Under the pieces are notes generated by a model that saw nothing but the letters and a program-made list of their open reading frames with translations, had not been told where the DNA came from and made no database searches. A stretch of 49,554 nucleotides of DNA from Deltaproteobacteria bacterium (lineage in GTDB: Bacteria; Desulfobacterota; DSM-4660; Desulfatiglandales; Desulfatiglandaceae), in NCBI GenBank assembly GCA_019310785.1, contig JAFDDR010000011.1:1-49554 (forward strand), given 5' to 3'. A program made the translations under genes and the position numbers. Shown here piece after piece: positions 36,234 through 45,323 of this stretch. Every line of letters begins with the position of its first letter. The first letter of the stretch is position 1.

Positions 36234-38531
36234 ATGGAAGCAAAAGCAAAAAATAACCTTTCCGACGACCAAAAAAAGCTGATTTATTACAAAGCGTTGA
36301 ATGATATCGGCAATCAAATCCACGCTGCAAAGAATATCGATGAAATTCTTATCAGCCTCAAGGACAACATCCTGAGCCTTTTTGAGGCCGACCGGATCAC
36401 GATCTATGTGGTGGACGTGAAGAAAAGGGAGATCTATTCGCGCTTCAAGGGCGGGGGTGATACCGTGGAAATCAGGGTCCCCATCAATAACAAGAGCCTT
36501 TCCGGGTACACTGCCGCAAACGCCCAGATCACTAATGTGGTCAATGCATATGACAGTGCTGAACTGGCCATGATAAACAAGGATCTTTCCTTTGACAGCA
36601 ACTGGGACAAGAAATCCGGTTATAACACAAAACACATTCTGACCGTTCCTATCCTGTACAAGAAGTATGTAATCGGCGTGCTGCAGCTTATAAACAAGAA
36701 AAACGGCGACCGCTTTACCTTGGATGACCAGAACTCGGCAGTGGAAATGGCAAAGGTCCTGGGCATAGCCTTTTTCAACCAGAACAAGATGACAAAGAAG
36801 AGGGGGAAGAAGACCCGGTTTGATTACCTGCTCAAAAACAATCTTATTACCGATAAAGAGCTGCAACAGGCCATTACATCGGCCAGGGCCCAGAGGACTT
36901 CAGTTGAATCGATCTTTTTAAACGAAATGAAGGTCAAGAAGGCCGATATCGGTCAATCCCTTGCCGAGTATTACAAATGCAAATACATTGCCTTTGATAA
37001 CAACCACCCCATTCCCGGAGACCTCTTGCCCAGAGTGAAGCAGGTCTTCTTGAAGAGAAACCTGTGGGTGCCCCTTGCCAAAGAAAATTCCAAGGTAACG
37101 ATTCTCATAGACGATCCCCAGCGTTTAGACAAAATTGACACCATAAAATCCCTGATCAAGGCAAAGGAGTACGAGTTTGCCGTGGGTCTCCAGGAAGATA
37201 TCCTCCAGTTTTTGGACTATTTCTATGGCACGCCTCCTCCCGAGGACCAGGGCTCCATTGACGAAATCTTAGGGAAATTGGACTCGAATGAAGATGAAGA
37301 TTTTGACGATGGCACGGACATGCTGACGGAAGACGACAGCGCCATTGTCCAGCTCGTAAACAAGATCATTTTAGATGGCTACAAGAAGAATTGCTCGGAT
37401 ATCCATATCGAACCCCAGTTGGGTAAACTTGGCGCCGAAATCCGGTTCAGGATTGACGGTGCCTGCCAGAAATACCAGACGGTTCCTTACCAGTATAAGC
37501 GGGCCGTGGTATCAAGGTTAAAAATCATGTCGGATCTGGATATCTCCGAGCGCAGAAAACCGCAGGACGGAAAGATCCAGTTCAAGAAATTTGCACCCCT
37601 TGATATCGAATTAAGGGTGGCTTCACTTCCCACGGTAGGAGGGGAAGAAGATATCGTCATGCGTATCCTTGCTGCAGGCGAACCCATTCCCTTGGAGGCC
37701 ATGGGGATGAGTGAAAGAGACCACAAGCTTGTCCTCGAAAAGATTGCCACTCCTTACGGTATATTCCTGGTTGTGGGACCAACCGGAAGCGGAAAAACCA
37801 CCACCCTTCACTCGGCGCTGGCCCATATCAACAAGCCGGAGACCAAGATCTGGACGGCAGAAGACCCGGTGGAAATCACCCAGAAAGGGCTGCGCCAGGT
37901 CCAGGTCCAGCCCAAAATAGGCCTTGACTTTGCCGCGGCCATGCGCTCTTTTTTGAGGGCCGACCCGGATGTGATCATGGTGGGTGAGATGAGAGACCAC
38001 GAGACCGTTTCTACCGGTATAGAGGCATCCCTGACAGGCCACTTGGTCTTCAGTACCCTCCATACGAACAGCGCCCCGGAGACCATTACAAGGCTCTTAG
38101 ATATGGGCATGGACCCGTTTAACTTCGCTGATGCCCTCTTAGGTGTCCTGGCCCAGCGTCTTGTGAGGACACTGTGTAAATCCTGCAAAGAAACCTATCA
38201 TCCTGATCGCAAGGAATACGATATGCTCGTCCATCAGTATGCCGGGGATTTTGACGCCCTGGGCTTCCCCTATTCCGAGGACCTGGAACTTTACAGAGCC
38301 AATGGATGCGATAAGTGTGCGAACACCGGGTACAAGGGCAGGACCTGCCTCATGGAGATCCTTGACGGCACGGACGAAATGAAGACGCTCATCCAGCAGA
38401 AGGCCTTAATGGAGGATTTGAGAGAACAGGCCGTAAAGGATGGGATGACCACCCTTATGCAGGACGGGATCAGAAAGGTGTTTCTTGGCGTGACCGATAT
38501 CCTGCAGGTCAGGAAGGTGTGTATAAAATAA
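36234..38531 (+). CDS. GspE/PilB-type secretion ATPase with N-terminal GAF domain
   Basis: GAF-like N-terminus (ADRITIYVVDVKKREIYSRF..VPILYKKYVIGVLQLINKKNGDRFT); T2SSE VVGPTGSGKTTTLHSAL, PDVIMVGEMRDHET, CKSCKETY..CDKCANTGYKGR. Confidence 0.95.
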   Translation: MEAKAKNNLSDDQKKLIYYKALNDIGNQIHAAKNIDEILISLKDNILSLFEADRITIYVVDVKKREIYSRFKGGGDTVEIRVPINNKSLSGYTAANAQITNVVNAYDSAELAMINKDLSFDSNWDKKSGYNTKHILTVPILYKKYVIGVLQLINKKNGDRFTLDDQNSAVEMAKVLGIAFFNQNKMTKKRGKKTRFDYLLKNNLITDKELQQAITSARAQRTSVESIFLNEMKVKKADIGQSLAEYYKCKYIAFDNNHPIPGDLLPRVKQVFLKRNLWVPLAKENSKVTILIDDPQRLDKIDTIKSLIKAKEYEFAVGLQEDILQFLDYFYGTPPPEDQGSIDEILGKLDSNEDEDFDDGTDMLTEDDSAIVQLVNKIILDGYKKNCSDIHIEPQLGKLGAEIRFRIDGACQKYQTVPYQYKRAVVSRLKIMSDLDISERRKPQDGKIQFKKFAPLDIELRVASLPTVGGEEDIVMRILAAGEPIPLEAMGMSERDHKLVLEKIATPYGIFLVVGPTGSGKTTTLHSALAHINKPETKIWTAEDPVEITQKGLRQVQVQPKIGLDFAAAMRSFLRADPDVIMVGEMRDHETVSTGIEASLTGHLVFSTLHTNSAPETITRLLDMGMDPFNFADALLGVLAQRLVRTLCKSCKETYHPDRKEYDMLVHQYAGDFDALGFPYSEDLELYRANGCDKCANTGYKGRTCLMEILDGTDEMKTLIQQKALMEDLREQAVKDGMTTLMQDGIRKVFLGVTDILQVRKVCIK

Positions 38532-38687
38532 TGGCTTGATTTTCCCTGTTTTCCCTTCTTCTCACAACTACATTTATGTTCTTCCCTAATAAGCTGGCCG
38601 GGGCGCTTCAGGGACACCTCAACCTTTGCCCAAAATATCCGCATAATAAGTCCGGAAGTTCACGCGGTAATCAAGGAGTAAAAAAAT

Positions 38688-39401
38688 ATGGCAGGACTAA
38701 AATACGAGTTAGATGAGAAAGTGGCCGTTTTGACCATGAACGATGGTGAAAACTTGTTTAATCTTCCATTTCTGGAAGACTTCCTCTCGATTTTGGATAA
38801 GATCGAACAAGAGACAGACGCCAATGCCCTGGTTGTTACCTCTTCCCACGAAAAAATCTTCTGTAACGGGATTGACCTTGACTGGCTGGTCCCTCTTATT
38901 CAGAAAGGGGACAAAGAGACTGCGATGGCCTTTTTTCGCACAATGATGAAGCTTTTCAAACGCATTCTCCTTTATCCAATGCCCACGATAGCTGCCATAT
39001 CAGGCCATTCCTTTGCGGGCGGCGCCATCATAAGCTGCGCCTTTGACTTTAGATTTATGCGGTCAGACAGGGGGTTCTTCTGCTTTCCTGAGGTGGACCT
39101 GAGCATTCCGTTTCTACCAGGGATGATTGCCATCATCACCAAGGCCATCCCCATGTACAAATTTGAAGAGATGCAGTACAGCGGAAAACGGCTTACTGCA
39201 GGGGAGTGTGAAGCCCACCACATTGTCATGAAGGCATGTCATATGGATGACCTCATGAATGAGGCCCTTTCATTTGCAAAAGGCCTGAACAAGCGAAGAG
39301 AGATAATCTATGAGATGAAAAAGAGGCTGTACAAGGACATCATCCATATCCTCGATGTAGAAGATCCACAGATGATCGAGTCGGGCGTTTTTTATGTATA
39401 A
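38688..39401 (+). CDS. enoyl-CoA hydratase/isomerase-family protein
   Basis: AAISGHSFAGGAIISCAFDFRFMRSDRGFFCFPEVDLSIPF. Confidence 0.88.
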   Translation: MAGLKYELDEKVAVLTMNDGENLFNLPFLEDFLSILDKIEQETDANALVVTSSHEKIFCNGIDLDWLVPLIQKGDKETAMAFFRTMMKLFKRILLYPMPTIAAISGHSFAGGAIISCAFDFRFMRSDRGFFCFPEVDLSIPFLPGMIAIITKAIPMYKFEEMQYSGKRLTAGECEAHHIVMKACHMDDLMNEALSFAKGLNKRREIIYEMKKRLYKDIIHILDVEDPQMIESGVFYV

Positions 39402-39409
39402 TCTAAAAT

Positions 39410-39735
39410 GAGCGGTTCACGGTTCAGGGTTCAAAGGTTATAAACCATTGAAATCCATCAGCCATACAAGTTAAAAGTGTCTAAAGTGATCCAAAGTTCA
39501 TAAAGTTATGGAGTCGCTTTGCTCCATTGATTTTATATGATTGACAGAATTCCTTAACTTTAGCTCACTTCAAACTTTAGTTCACTTCAAACCCTTGCGG
39601 TTTAAAAATGAAACATGCGTGTCTTCTCTACTGAGCTATCATTGTTTTGATATCAGACAGTTAGGGCTCTTTAACCGTGAACCCGCCGGAGGCGGAAAAG
39701 CCGTGAACATTGAACCGCTTAACCTGGGTATAAAG
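39410..39735. repeat. repeat-rich intergenic region with inverted arms
   Basis: gagcggttcacggttca vs gccgtgaacattgaaccgctt at the ends; ctaaagtgatccaaagttcataaagtta vs ttaactttagctcacttcaaactttag inside; ggagtcgctttgctcc hairpin. Confidence 0.55.
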
Positions 39736-39743
39736 TAAAGGAC

Positions 39744-40214
39744 ATGAAATATTTCAGCTATCATCCCGATGGGACAAACATTATCTTAATAGGAACTGAT
39801 AAAAAGCACATAATAAGTACACTGATGAATTATGCTTTGCCGATCCCCCCTGAAGAAGATATGCACCAGCTTGCAAAGGTAAGTATTATGTGTGCCCTTG
39901 GGTATCCGGTTACGAGTTATTTTTTAGAGGCCGAAATAAAGGACGGCGTGCTTTTCAGAGTCCATGCAAATGCATTTAAATACATCAAAGAAATCGCAGA
40001 AGATTTCGAGGATCTGAAAAGGGGAGATTTGTACAAATTCGACACAGGTCGAAGGGACTATGGTCTCCTCTTCCTGCCGGAGTATATAATGCAGGGGCTG
40101 AAAGATTATGACTGGAACCGGCACAAGGAACAGGTTGATGAGTGGATGGAGGGTGAGCAGGAAGCCCGACCCGAAGAGGTTAAGACAGGACAGTTTTTAG
40201 TAAAACCGGATTAA
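39744..40214 (+). CDS. hypothetical protein
   Basis: 156 aa ORF MKYFSYHPDGTNIILIGTDKKHIISTLMNYALPIPPEED..., same strand, 40 bp before the next CDS. Confidence 0.6.
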   Translation: MKYFSYHPDGTNIILIGTDKKHIISTLMNYALPIPPEEDMHQLAKVSIMCALGYPVTSYFLEAEIKDGVLFRVHANAFKYIKEIAEDFEDLKRGDLYKFDTGRRDYGLLFLPEYIMQGLKDYDWNRHKEQVDEWMEGEQEARPEEVKTGQFLVKPD

Positions 40215-40253
40215 AAGGTAAACAAGAATTCACATGTGGAAAGGAATTCATAC

Positions 40254-41048
40254 ATGAAATACCATGACCTGTTAATTGAAAGGGACGGGGCCTTAGTAAG
40301 GGTGATACTGAACCGGCCCGGCTCAATAAACACCCTGTCTGCGCGTATGCTTAAGGAACTGAAAGATGTTGCCCTGAGCCTTCAGGATGATCCGGACATC
40401 CGTGTGGTCATCCTGACGGGGGCTTCCGGGAAATTCTCTGCCGGAATGGACCTAAAGGATCCGGAAGTCCGGAAAATGTCATCCGGCACGATGTCAGAGC
40501 GCAGAGAACGTGTCATACTCGGACCTGAGGCATGCCGGGCCTGGGAGGAGGCCAGACCTTTAACCATTGCCGCCATCGAGGGCTTTTGCCTCGGAGGCGG
40601 TGTATCTTTGGTGATTTCCTGCGATTTTCGCATCATGGGACAATCCGCATTCATGCGCATTCCCGAGGTGGAACTGGGCTTGAATTACAGTTGGGGCTCC
40701 ATCCCTCGATTGCTCCATCTCATGGGACCTGCCAGGACCAAGGAAATGATCATTTTGTGTGAGCCCGTACCTGCCGAAAAGTGCCTGGCATGGGGCCTTG
40801 TCGAGCAGGTAGTTCCGGATGGATCAACCGTTGAAGCTGCTCAAATTATGGCCGAAAAGATTCTCGAAAAACCACCCATTCCCGTTTCCATGACAAAACA
40901 GGCCGTATTAAACATCAGCGGAGCGCTTGACCGGGCAGGCATCTATATGGACGCGGACCAGTTTCTACTTACCACATATACGGAAGATCACAGGGAGGGA
41001 GTGGGAGCATTTTTTGAAAAAAGAAAACCGCGGTTTAAGGGCAAGTAA
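40254..41048 (+). CDS. enoyl-CoA hydratase/isomerase-family protein
   Basis: GFCLGGGVSLVISCDFRIMGQSAFMRIPEVELGLNYSWGSIPRLLHLMGPARTKEMI. Confidence 0.92.
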   Translation: MKYHDLLIERDGALVRVILNRPGSINTLSARMLKELKDVALSLQDDPDIRVVILTGASGKFSAGMDLKDPEVRKMSSGTMSERRERVILGPEACRAWEEARPLTIAAIEGFCLGGGVSLVISCDFRIMGQSAFMRIPEVELGLNYSWGSIPRLLHLMGPARTKEMIILCEPVPAEKCLAWGLVEQVVPDGSTVEAAQIMAEKILEKPPIPVSMTKQAVLNISGALDRAGIYMDADQFLLTTYTEDHREGVGAFFEKRKPRFKGK

Positions 41049-41124
41049 AAATCTTGGCCCAGAGGACCAGGCTTTGGTCGTCCCCATAGGGGATTTGCTT
41101 TTTTGGAGTTTCATTGACTTATTG

Positions 41125-41265
41125 AAATTCCAAATATCAAATTCCAAATATCAAACAAATTCCAATGACCAAAATTCAAAAATCCAAACGATGTCTTGTC
41201 CTGGAAGGTTTTGGTCATTGAATATTAGAATTTGAGATTTGTTTGTAATTTGGTGATTGGAATTT
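41125..41265. repeat. AT-rich inverted-repeat element
   Basis: aaattccaaatatcaaattccaaatatcaaacaaattccaatgaccaaaa vs ttttggtcattgaatattagaatttgagatttgtttgtaatttggtgattggaattt (imperfect inverted arms). Confidence 0.75.
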
Positions 41266-41356
41266 GTATTTTTAGACACAAAACTCCAAGGCAAAGCCAT
41301 ATAGCTCTGACCTGGCCGAGAGGATCAGGATTTCAATGGAAAAATAAGGGGGACAT

Positions 41357-41872
41357 ATGGATCTTGACATTTTTAAGGACATGGAGGCGCCTGAGCTTCG
41401 CCGATACATTGAATTTCTTCTCTGGCATTACAGGGTAGTAGATGCCTTCTGGTTTATCAATGTGTCCGAGCGCTTTGACCGGGAAACGGCAGAAAGGATC
41501 AATGAAAAGGTATGGGACCGTGTCGCAGGTATGGCCGCAGGAGACCTGGCCTCGAGATTCGGGATAAAGGAAAAGGGGCTCAAAGGTTTTGTAAAGGCCC
41601 TCAGGTTCTTTCCATGGTGCATCCTTGTTGGATATGAGATCCGGGAATCGGAAGATGAGGTGATTATTACCGTGCCGTCATGCCCGACCCAGGAGGCCAG
41701 GCTTAAGAGGGGCTTAGGCGAGTTTGTATGCAAGGAGATGCACCGAGGGGAATTTTCAAGCTTTGCACGGGAAATAGATGATCGCATTCGGGTTGAATGC
41801 CTTTTCGCCCCGCCGGACCCGCACCCCGACGATGTGTTCTGTAAATGGCGATTTTTCCTCGAAGATAGATAA
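41357..41872 (+). CDS. DUF6125-like protein
   Basis: 171 aa; [13 protein letters not shown]..., [23 protein letters not shown]; homologous in sequence to the remnant at 11.55-11.85 kb. Confidence 0.65.
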   Translation: MDLDIFKDMEAPELRRYIEFLLWHYRVVDAFWFINVSERFDRETAERINEKVWDRVAGMAAGDLASRFGIKEKGLKGFVKALRFFPWCILVGYEIRESEDEVIITVPSCPTQEARLKRGLGEFVCKEMHRGEFSSFAREIDDRIRVECLFAPPDPHPDDVFCKWRFFLEDR

Positions 41873-41893
41873 CCTTTAAGCACAGGGGAACAA

Positions 41894-43177
41894 ATGGAAA
41901 ATCCCGAAAAAGGGAAGCGCTTCTTTGACGAGGCGCGCGAAACCATGGACTGGGAAGAACGAGAGTCAGACCTCAGCATCAGGTTCCTGAAAACCTTTGA
42001 GCATGCCTTTCGTCATTCAAAGGCATACAGGGAGATCTTCGATTCTGCCGGTATAGAACTGCCTGACATCAAGGATCTGGAAGACCTCGAAAAACTCCCC
42101 GTCCTCAGTATGGACGACTTGGTAGAGCGGCAGAAAAGGGATGTGCCTTTCGGGGGGTTTGAGACTGTAGATCACGACAGAATCAGACGAATCTATGTTA
42201 ATCCCGGTCTTATATGGCAGCCCGGAGAATGGGAATTTCTGGATACTTCATGGGCCGAGGCACTCTGTGGTCTTGGCTTTAATTCCGGGGACCGCATACT
42301 CAACACCTTCAATTACCACATGTGGCCGATTGCCTTTATGCTGGATGCCTCCGTGAAGATGATTGGCGCGACGGTAATTCCGACAGGTGTGGGCAATACC
42401 CTCATGCAGGTCAAGATAATGCAGACACTGAAGGTCAATGGGTTCATGGGCACACCCAGCTTCATCATGACCCTGATCCAGCGTGCCGAGGGCATGGGCC
42501 TGGATCTTAAGAAGGATCTATCGTTTGAAACTGCACTGGTGGGCGCAGAAATGCTCTCCGAGTCCTTGCGCTCCCGAATTGAGGATAAATTGAAAATGAC
42601 CGTCCGGCAAGTATACGGCACGGCGTTTCTGGGCTGCATAGGATACGAGTGCATGCACATGACCGGCCTGCATGTGCCTGACAACGTCATAGTGGAAGTG
42701 GTGGACCCCAATACCGGGAAACAAGTGCAGCCCGGAACTACCGGTGAAATCGTGGTAACCACTTTCAACACCACATATCCCATGATCCGCATGGCTACGG
42801 GGGATCTTTCCATGCTGACCCGGGAATCCTGCGAATGTGGCAGGACAGGACCGATGCTGAAAAAAATATTCGGAAGAATCGATCAGGCCACAAAGGTGAG
42901 GGGGACATTTGTCCATCCGTGGCAGGCGGACGAAGTCCTTTCCAGATATCCGGAGGTCTTTAAGTATCAGGTGGTTATTACACGGGAAGACGATAAGGAT
43001 GTCATGACCTTTGTGGTGGAGTTGGTTGAAGAGACGGATCGGTCCGAGCTGATTCGCGGTCGAATTGAAAGGGATATAAAGGATATATTAACAGTAAAAG
43101 GTGCAGTGCAGATCGTTCCCCGGGGGACTATTCCCGACCTCCATAAAAAGATTGAAGATAAAAGGACCTGGGAATAA
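41894..43177 (+). CDS. phenylacetate-CoA ligase-family protein with atypical A3 motif
   Basis: GATVIPTGVGNTLMQVKIMQTLKVNGFMGTPSFIMTL, VRQVYGTAFLGCIGYEC, IRMATGDLSMLTRESCECGRTGPMLKKIFGRIDQATKVRGTFVHPWQ. Confidence 0.85.
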   Translation: MENPEKGKRFFDEARETMDWEERESDLSIRFLKTFEHAFRHSKAYREIFDSAGIELPDIKDLEDLEKLPVLSMDDLVERQKRDVPFGGFETVDHDRIRRIYVNPGLIWQPGEWEFLDTSWAEALCGLGFNSGDRILNTFNYHMWPIAFMLDASVKMIGATVIPTGVGNTLMQVKIMQTLKVNGFMGTPSFIMTLIQRAEGMGLDLKKDLSFETALVGAEMLSESLRSRIEDKLKMTVRQVYGTAFLGCIGYECMHMTGLHVPDNVIVEVVDPNTGKQVQPGTTGEIVVTTFNTTYPMIRMATGDLSMLTRESCECGRTGPMLKKIFGRIDQATKVRGTFVHPWQADEVLSRYPEVFKYQVVITREDDKDVMTFVVELVEETDRSELIRGRIERDIKDILTVKGAVQIVPRGTIPDLHKKIEDKRTWE

Positions 43178-43201
43178 CCCGAAACGCCAGGAGAGTGGTC
43201 C

Positions 43202-43705
43202 ATGGAGAAGATTAAAATCGGCGGAATCATGCAGAGCGACGGCAGGGCACTGATTAAAATCATGTCAGTGCCGGATCATGTGAGCGTTGCAGGCACCGTA
43301 TTGGAAGCATTGGGAGAAAACGGCATTAACATCGAGCTCTTAGTGGAGAGTTTCGACCTTGACGACTGCGGTAATTTTTCCCTGATCATCGACCACAAGG
43401 ACCTGGATCATGCCCTGAACGTGTTAGACGAGATAAAATCCACTATTGACGCCAAGGTTGTTTCTTACACCCCTGACGTGGCCGTGATCACTGTCTTCGG
43501 GCCTCACCTGCGTGAAAAACCCCGCACACATGGGATGATGTTCTCCTGTATTGCCTCGGTGGGAATCAGTTCCTTAGCCATCAGCACATCCATTTCCAGC
43601 GTCTCCTGTGTCGTGGAAGGCCAGCATCTGGATGCGGCCATACAGGCCCTGACCGAGGCATTTGATGCGCCGTTTCAGGTAAAGGAAAGGCCTAAAGATT
43701 ATTGA
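43202..43705 (+). CDS. stand-alone tandem ACT-domain protein (aspartokinase regulatory-domain-like)
   Basis: IKIMSVPDHVSVAGTVLEALGENGINIELLVES..., VAVITVFGPHLREKPRTHGMMFSCIASVGISSLAISTSISSVSCVVEGQHLDAAIQALTEAF. Confidence 0.85.
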   Translation: MEKIKIGGIMQSDGRALIKIMSVPDHVSVAGTVLEALGENGINIELLVESFDLDDCGNFSLIIDHKDLDHALNVLDEIKSTIDAKVVSYTPDVAVITVFGPHLREKPRTHGMMFSCIASVGISSLAISTSISSVSCVVEGQHLDAAIQALTEAFDAPFQVKERPKDY

Positions 43706-43741
43706 CTCCTTAACACGAAAATTTCGCAAAGGAAAATAAGA

Positions 43742-44992
43742 ATGGCATTCGATACAGTCAGAAATCTGCTTGGACAATACCCCTTCATGGCCCAGATGCT
43801 CATGGCCGTGGGCGTATTGATCCTCAGCTTTGTTTCCTATTTCATGACCAAACACTACCTCCTGAAGGCCGTGTCAAAACTGATACAGAGGACCAAAACC
43901 AAATTTGATGACATTCTAATGCAAAGGGACGTGCTGCGACGATTGTCGTATGTCGCGCCCATCATTGTAATCTATATCTTTGCCCACCTGTTTCCCTTTG
44001 CCGAAGATGTCATCCGCAAGGTCTCGGTCGCCCTTATATCCTGGTTCATGTTATTGGCATTAGGTGCTATTTTGACCGCATTCAGCGACATTTATCTCAC
44101 CCTTGATGTGTCCAAAGGGAGGCCTATCAAGGGGTACATTCAGATCTCAAAACTCATCGTCTATGCGATCGGGGCCATCATTATCATCAGCAGTCTCCTT
44201 GGCCGCTCCCCAATGGTGCTGTTGAGCGGCTTCGGGGCAATGACCGCGGTCATACTCCTGATCTTCCGAGATACCATCCTCTCGTTCGTGGCAAGCATTC
44301 AGATCACTTCCAACGATCTGGTGCGCGTCGGAGACTGGATAGAAGTGCCAAACTTCGGGGCGGATGGAGACGTGGTTGACATTGCCCTTCACACGGTAAA
44401 AATCCAGAACTGGGACAAGACCTTTACCGTAATCCCCACATACAAACTCATTGACGTGACCTTCAAAAACTGGCGGGGGATGCAGCAGAGCGGGGGGAGG
44501 CGCATCAAAAGGGCGGTCCATGTTGACATAGGGAGCATCAAATTCTGCGATGATCGGATGATCGAGCAATTCAGGAAGATCCATCTGATTACGGACTATA
44601 TAATGCGCAAGCTGGAACAATTGGATCAGTACAACAGGGAAGAGAACATCGATACCAGTGTGCTGGTCAATGGACGGCGCATGACCAATATCGGAACGTT
44701 CAGGGCCTATGTTAAGGCATATTTACGAAATCATAAGCAGATCCATCAGGACATGACATTCCTGGTGCGGCAACTGCCCCCGGGTCCGGCAGGGCTTCCC
44801 ATTGAGATATATGTATTCACCAATGACACGGCGTGGGCCAACTACGAGGCGATACAGGCGGACATCTTCGACCATATCTTAGCCGTTGTGCCCCAGTTTG
44901 ACTTGAGGGTGTTTCAAAATCCTACGGGAGAGGATTTCGGTAAATTAGCGGCAGGGAAGGATGGAATGGATGAGCAATTTTGTGCAGGATAA
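43742..44992 (+). CDS. MscS-family mechanosensitive channel (YbdG-like)
   Basis: TKFDDILMQRDVLRRLSYVAPIIVIY..., GAMTAVILLIFRDTILSFVASIQITSNDLVRVGDWIEVPNFGADGDVVDIALHTVKIQNWDKTFTVIPTYKL. Confidence 0.92.
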   Translation: MAFDTVRNLLGQYPFMAQMLMAVGVLILSFVSYFMTKHYLLKAVSKLIQRTKTKFDDILMQRDVLRRLSYVAPIIVIYIFAHLFPFAEDVIRKVSVALISWFMLLALGAILTAFSDIYLTLDVSKGRPIKGYIQISKLIVYAIGAIIIISSLLGRSPMVLLSGFGAMTAVILLIFRDTILSFVASIQITSNDLVRVGDWIEVPNFGADGDVVDIALHTVKIQNWDKTFTVIPTYKLIDVTFKNWRGMQQSGGRRIKRAVHVDIGSIKFCDDRMIEQFRKIHLITDYIMRKLEQLDQYNREENIDTSVLVNGRRMTNIGTFRAYVKAYLRNHKQIHQDMTFLVRQLPPGPAGLPIEIYVFTNDTAWANYEAIQADIFDHILAVVPQFDLRVFQNPTGEDFGKLAAGKDGMDEQFCAG

Positions 44993-45162
44993 TGGTCCGC
45001 TCATAGGTTAAAATTAAAACTGCCGCAATAATGGTTTAAAAGACAGCTCGTGGAGGAAAAGACCTGATTTTCGTAGCTACTGTTTCCCACGTGCAGGGTA
45101 TTGATTTGACAAAAAAATATTTTGATAATATGATTAAATGTAATAGCTCAGTAAGCGGTGTT

Positions 45163-45230
45163 AGTCCATAATGGCGAGGCATGCTTGCCCGCTTTCCTTG
45201 TGGCGGGACGCCGGTCGTTATTCAAGAGAT
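45163..45230 (-). repeat. dispersed repeat copy B (uninterrupted)
   Basis: Reverse complement of 45197-45230 is identical over 34 bp to 17546-17579; tgcttgcccgc (45182-45192) and agtccataatggcg (45163-45176) match the other segments of copy A. Confidence 0.85.
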
Positions 45231-45323
45231 GTCCGCACAAATTCGATTTCCCCGAAATACCAAGCAGACACGAACTGAAGTACTGCATAGGTTTAGAACG
45301 AAGGACTTAAAGATTCGGACTTC

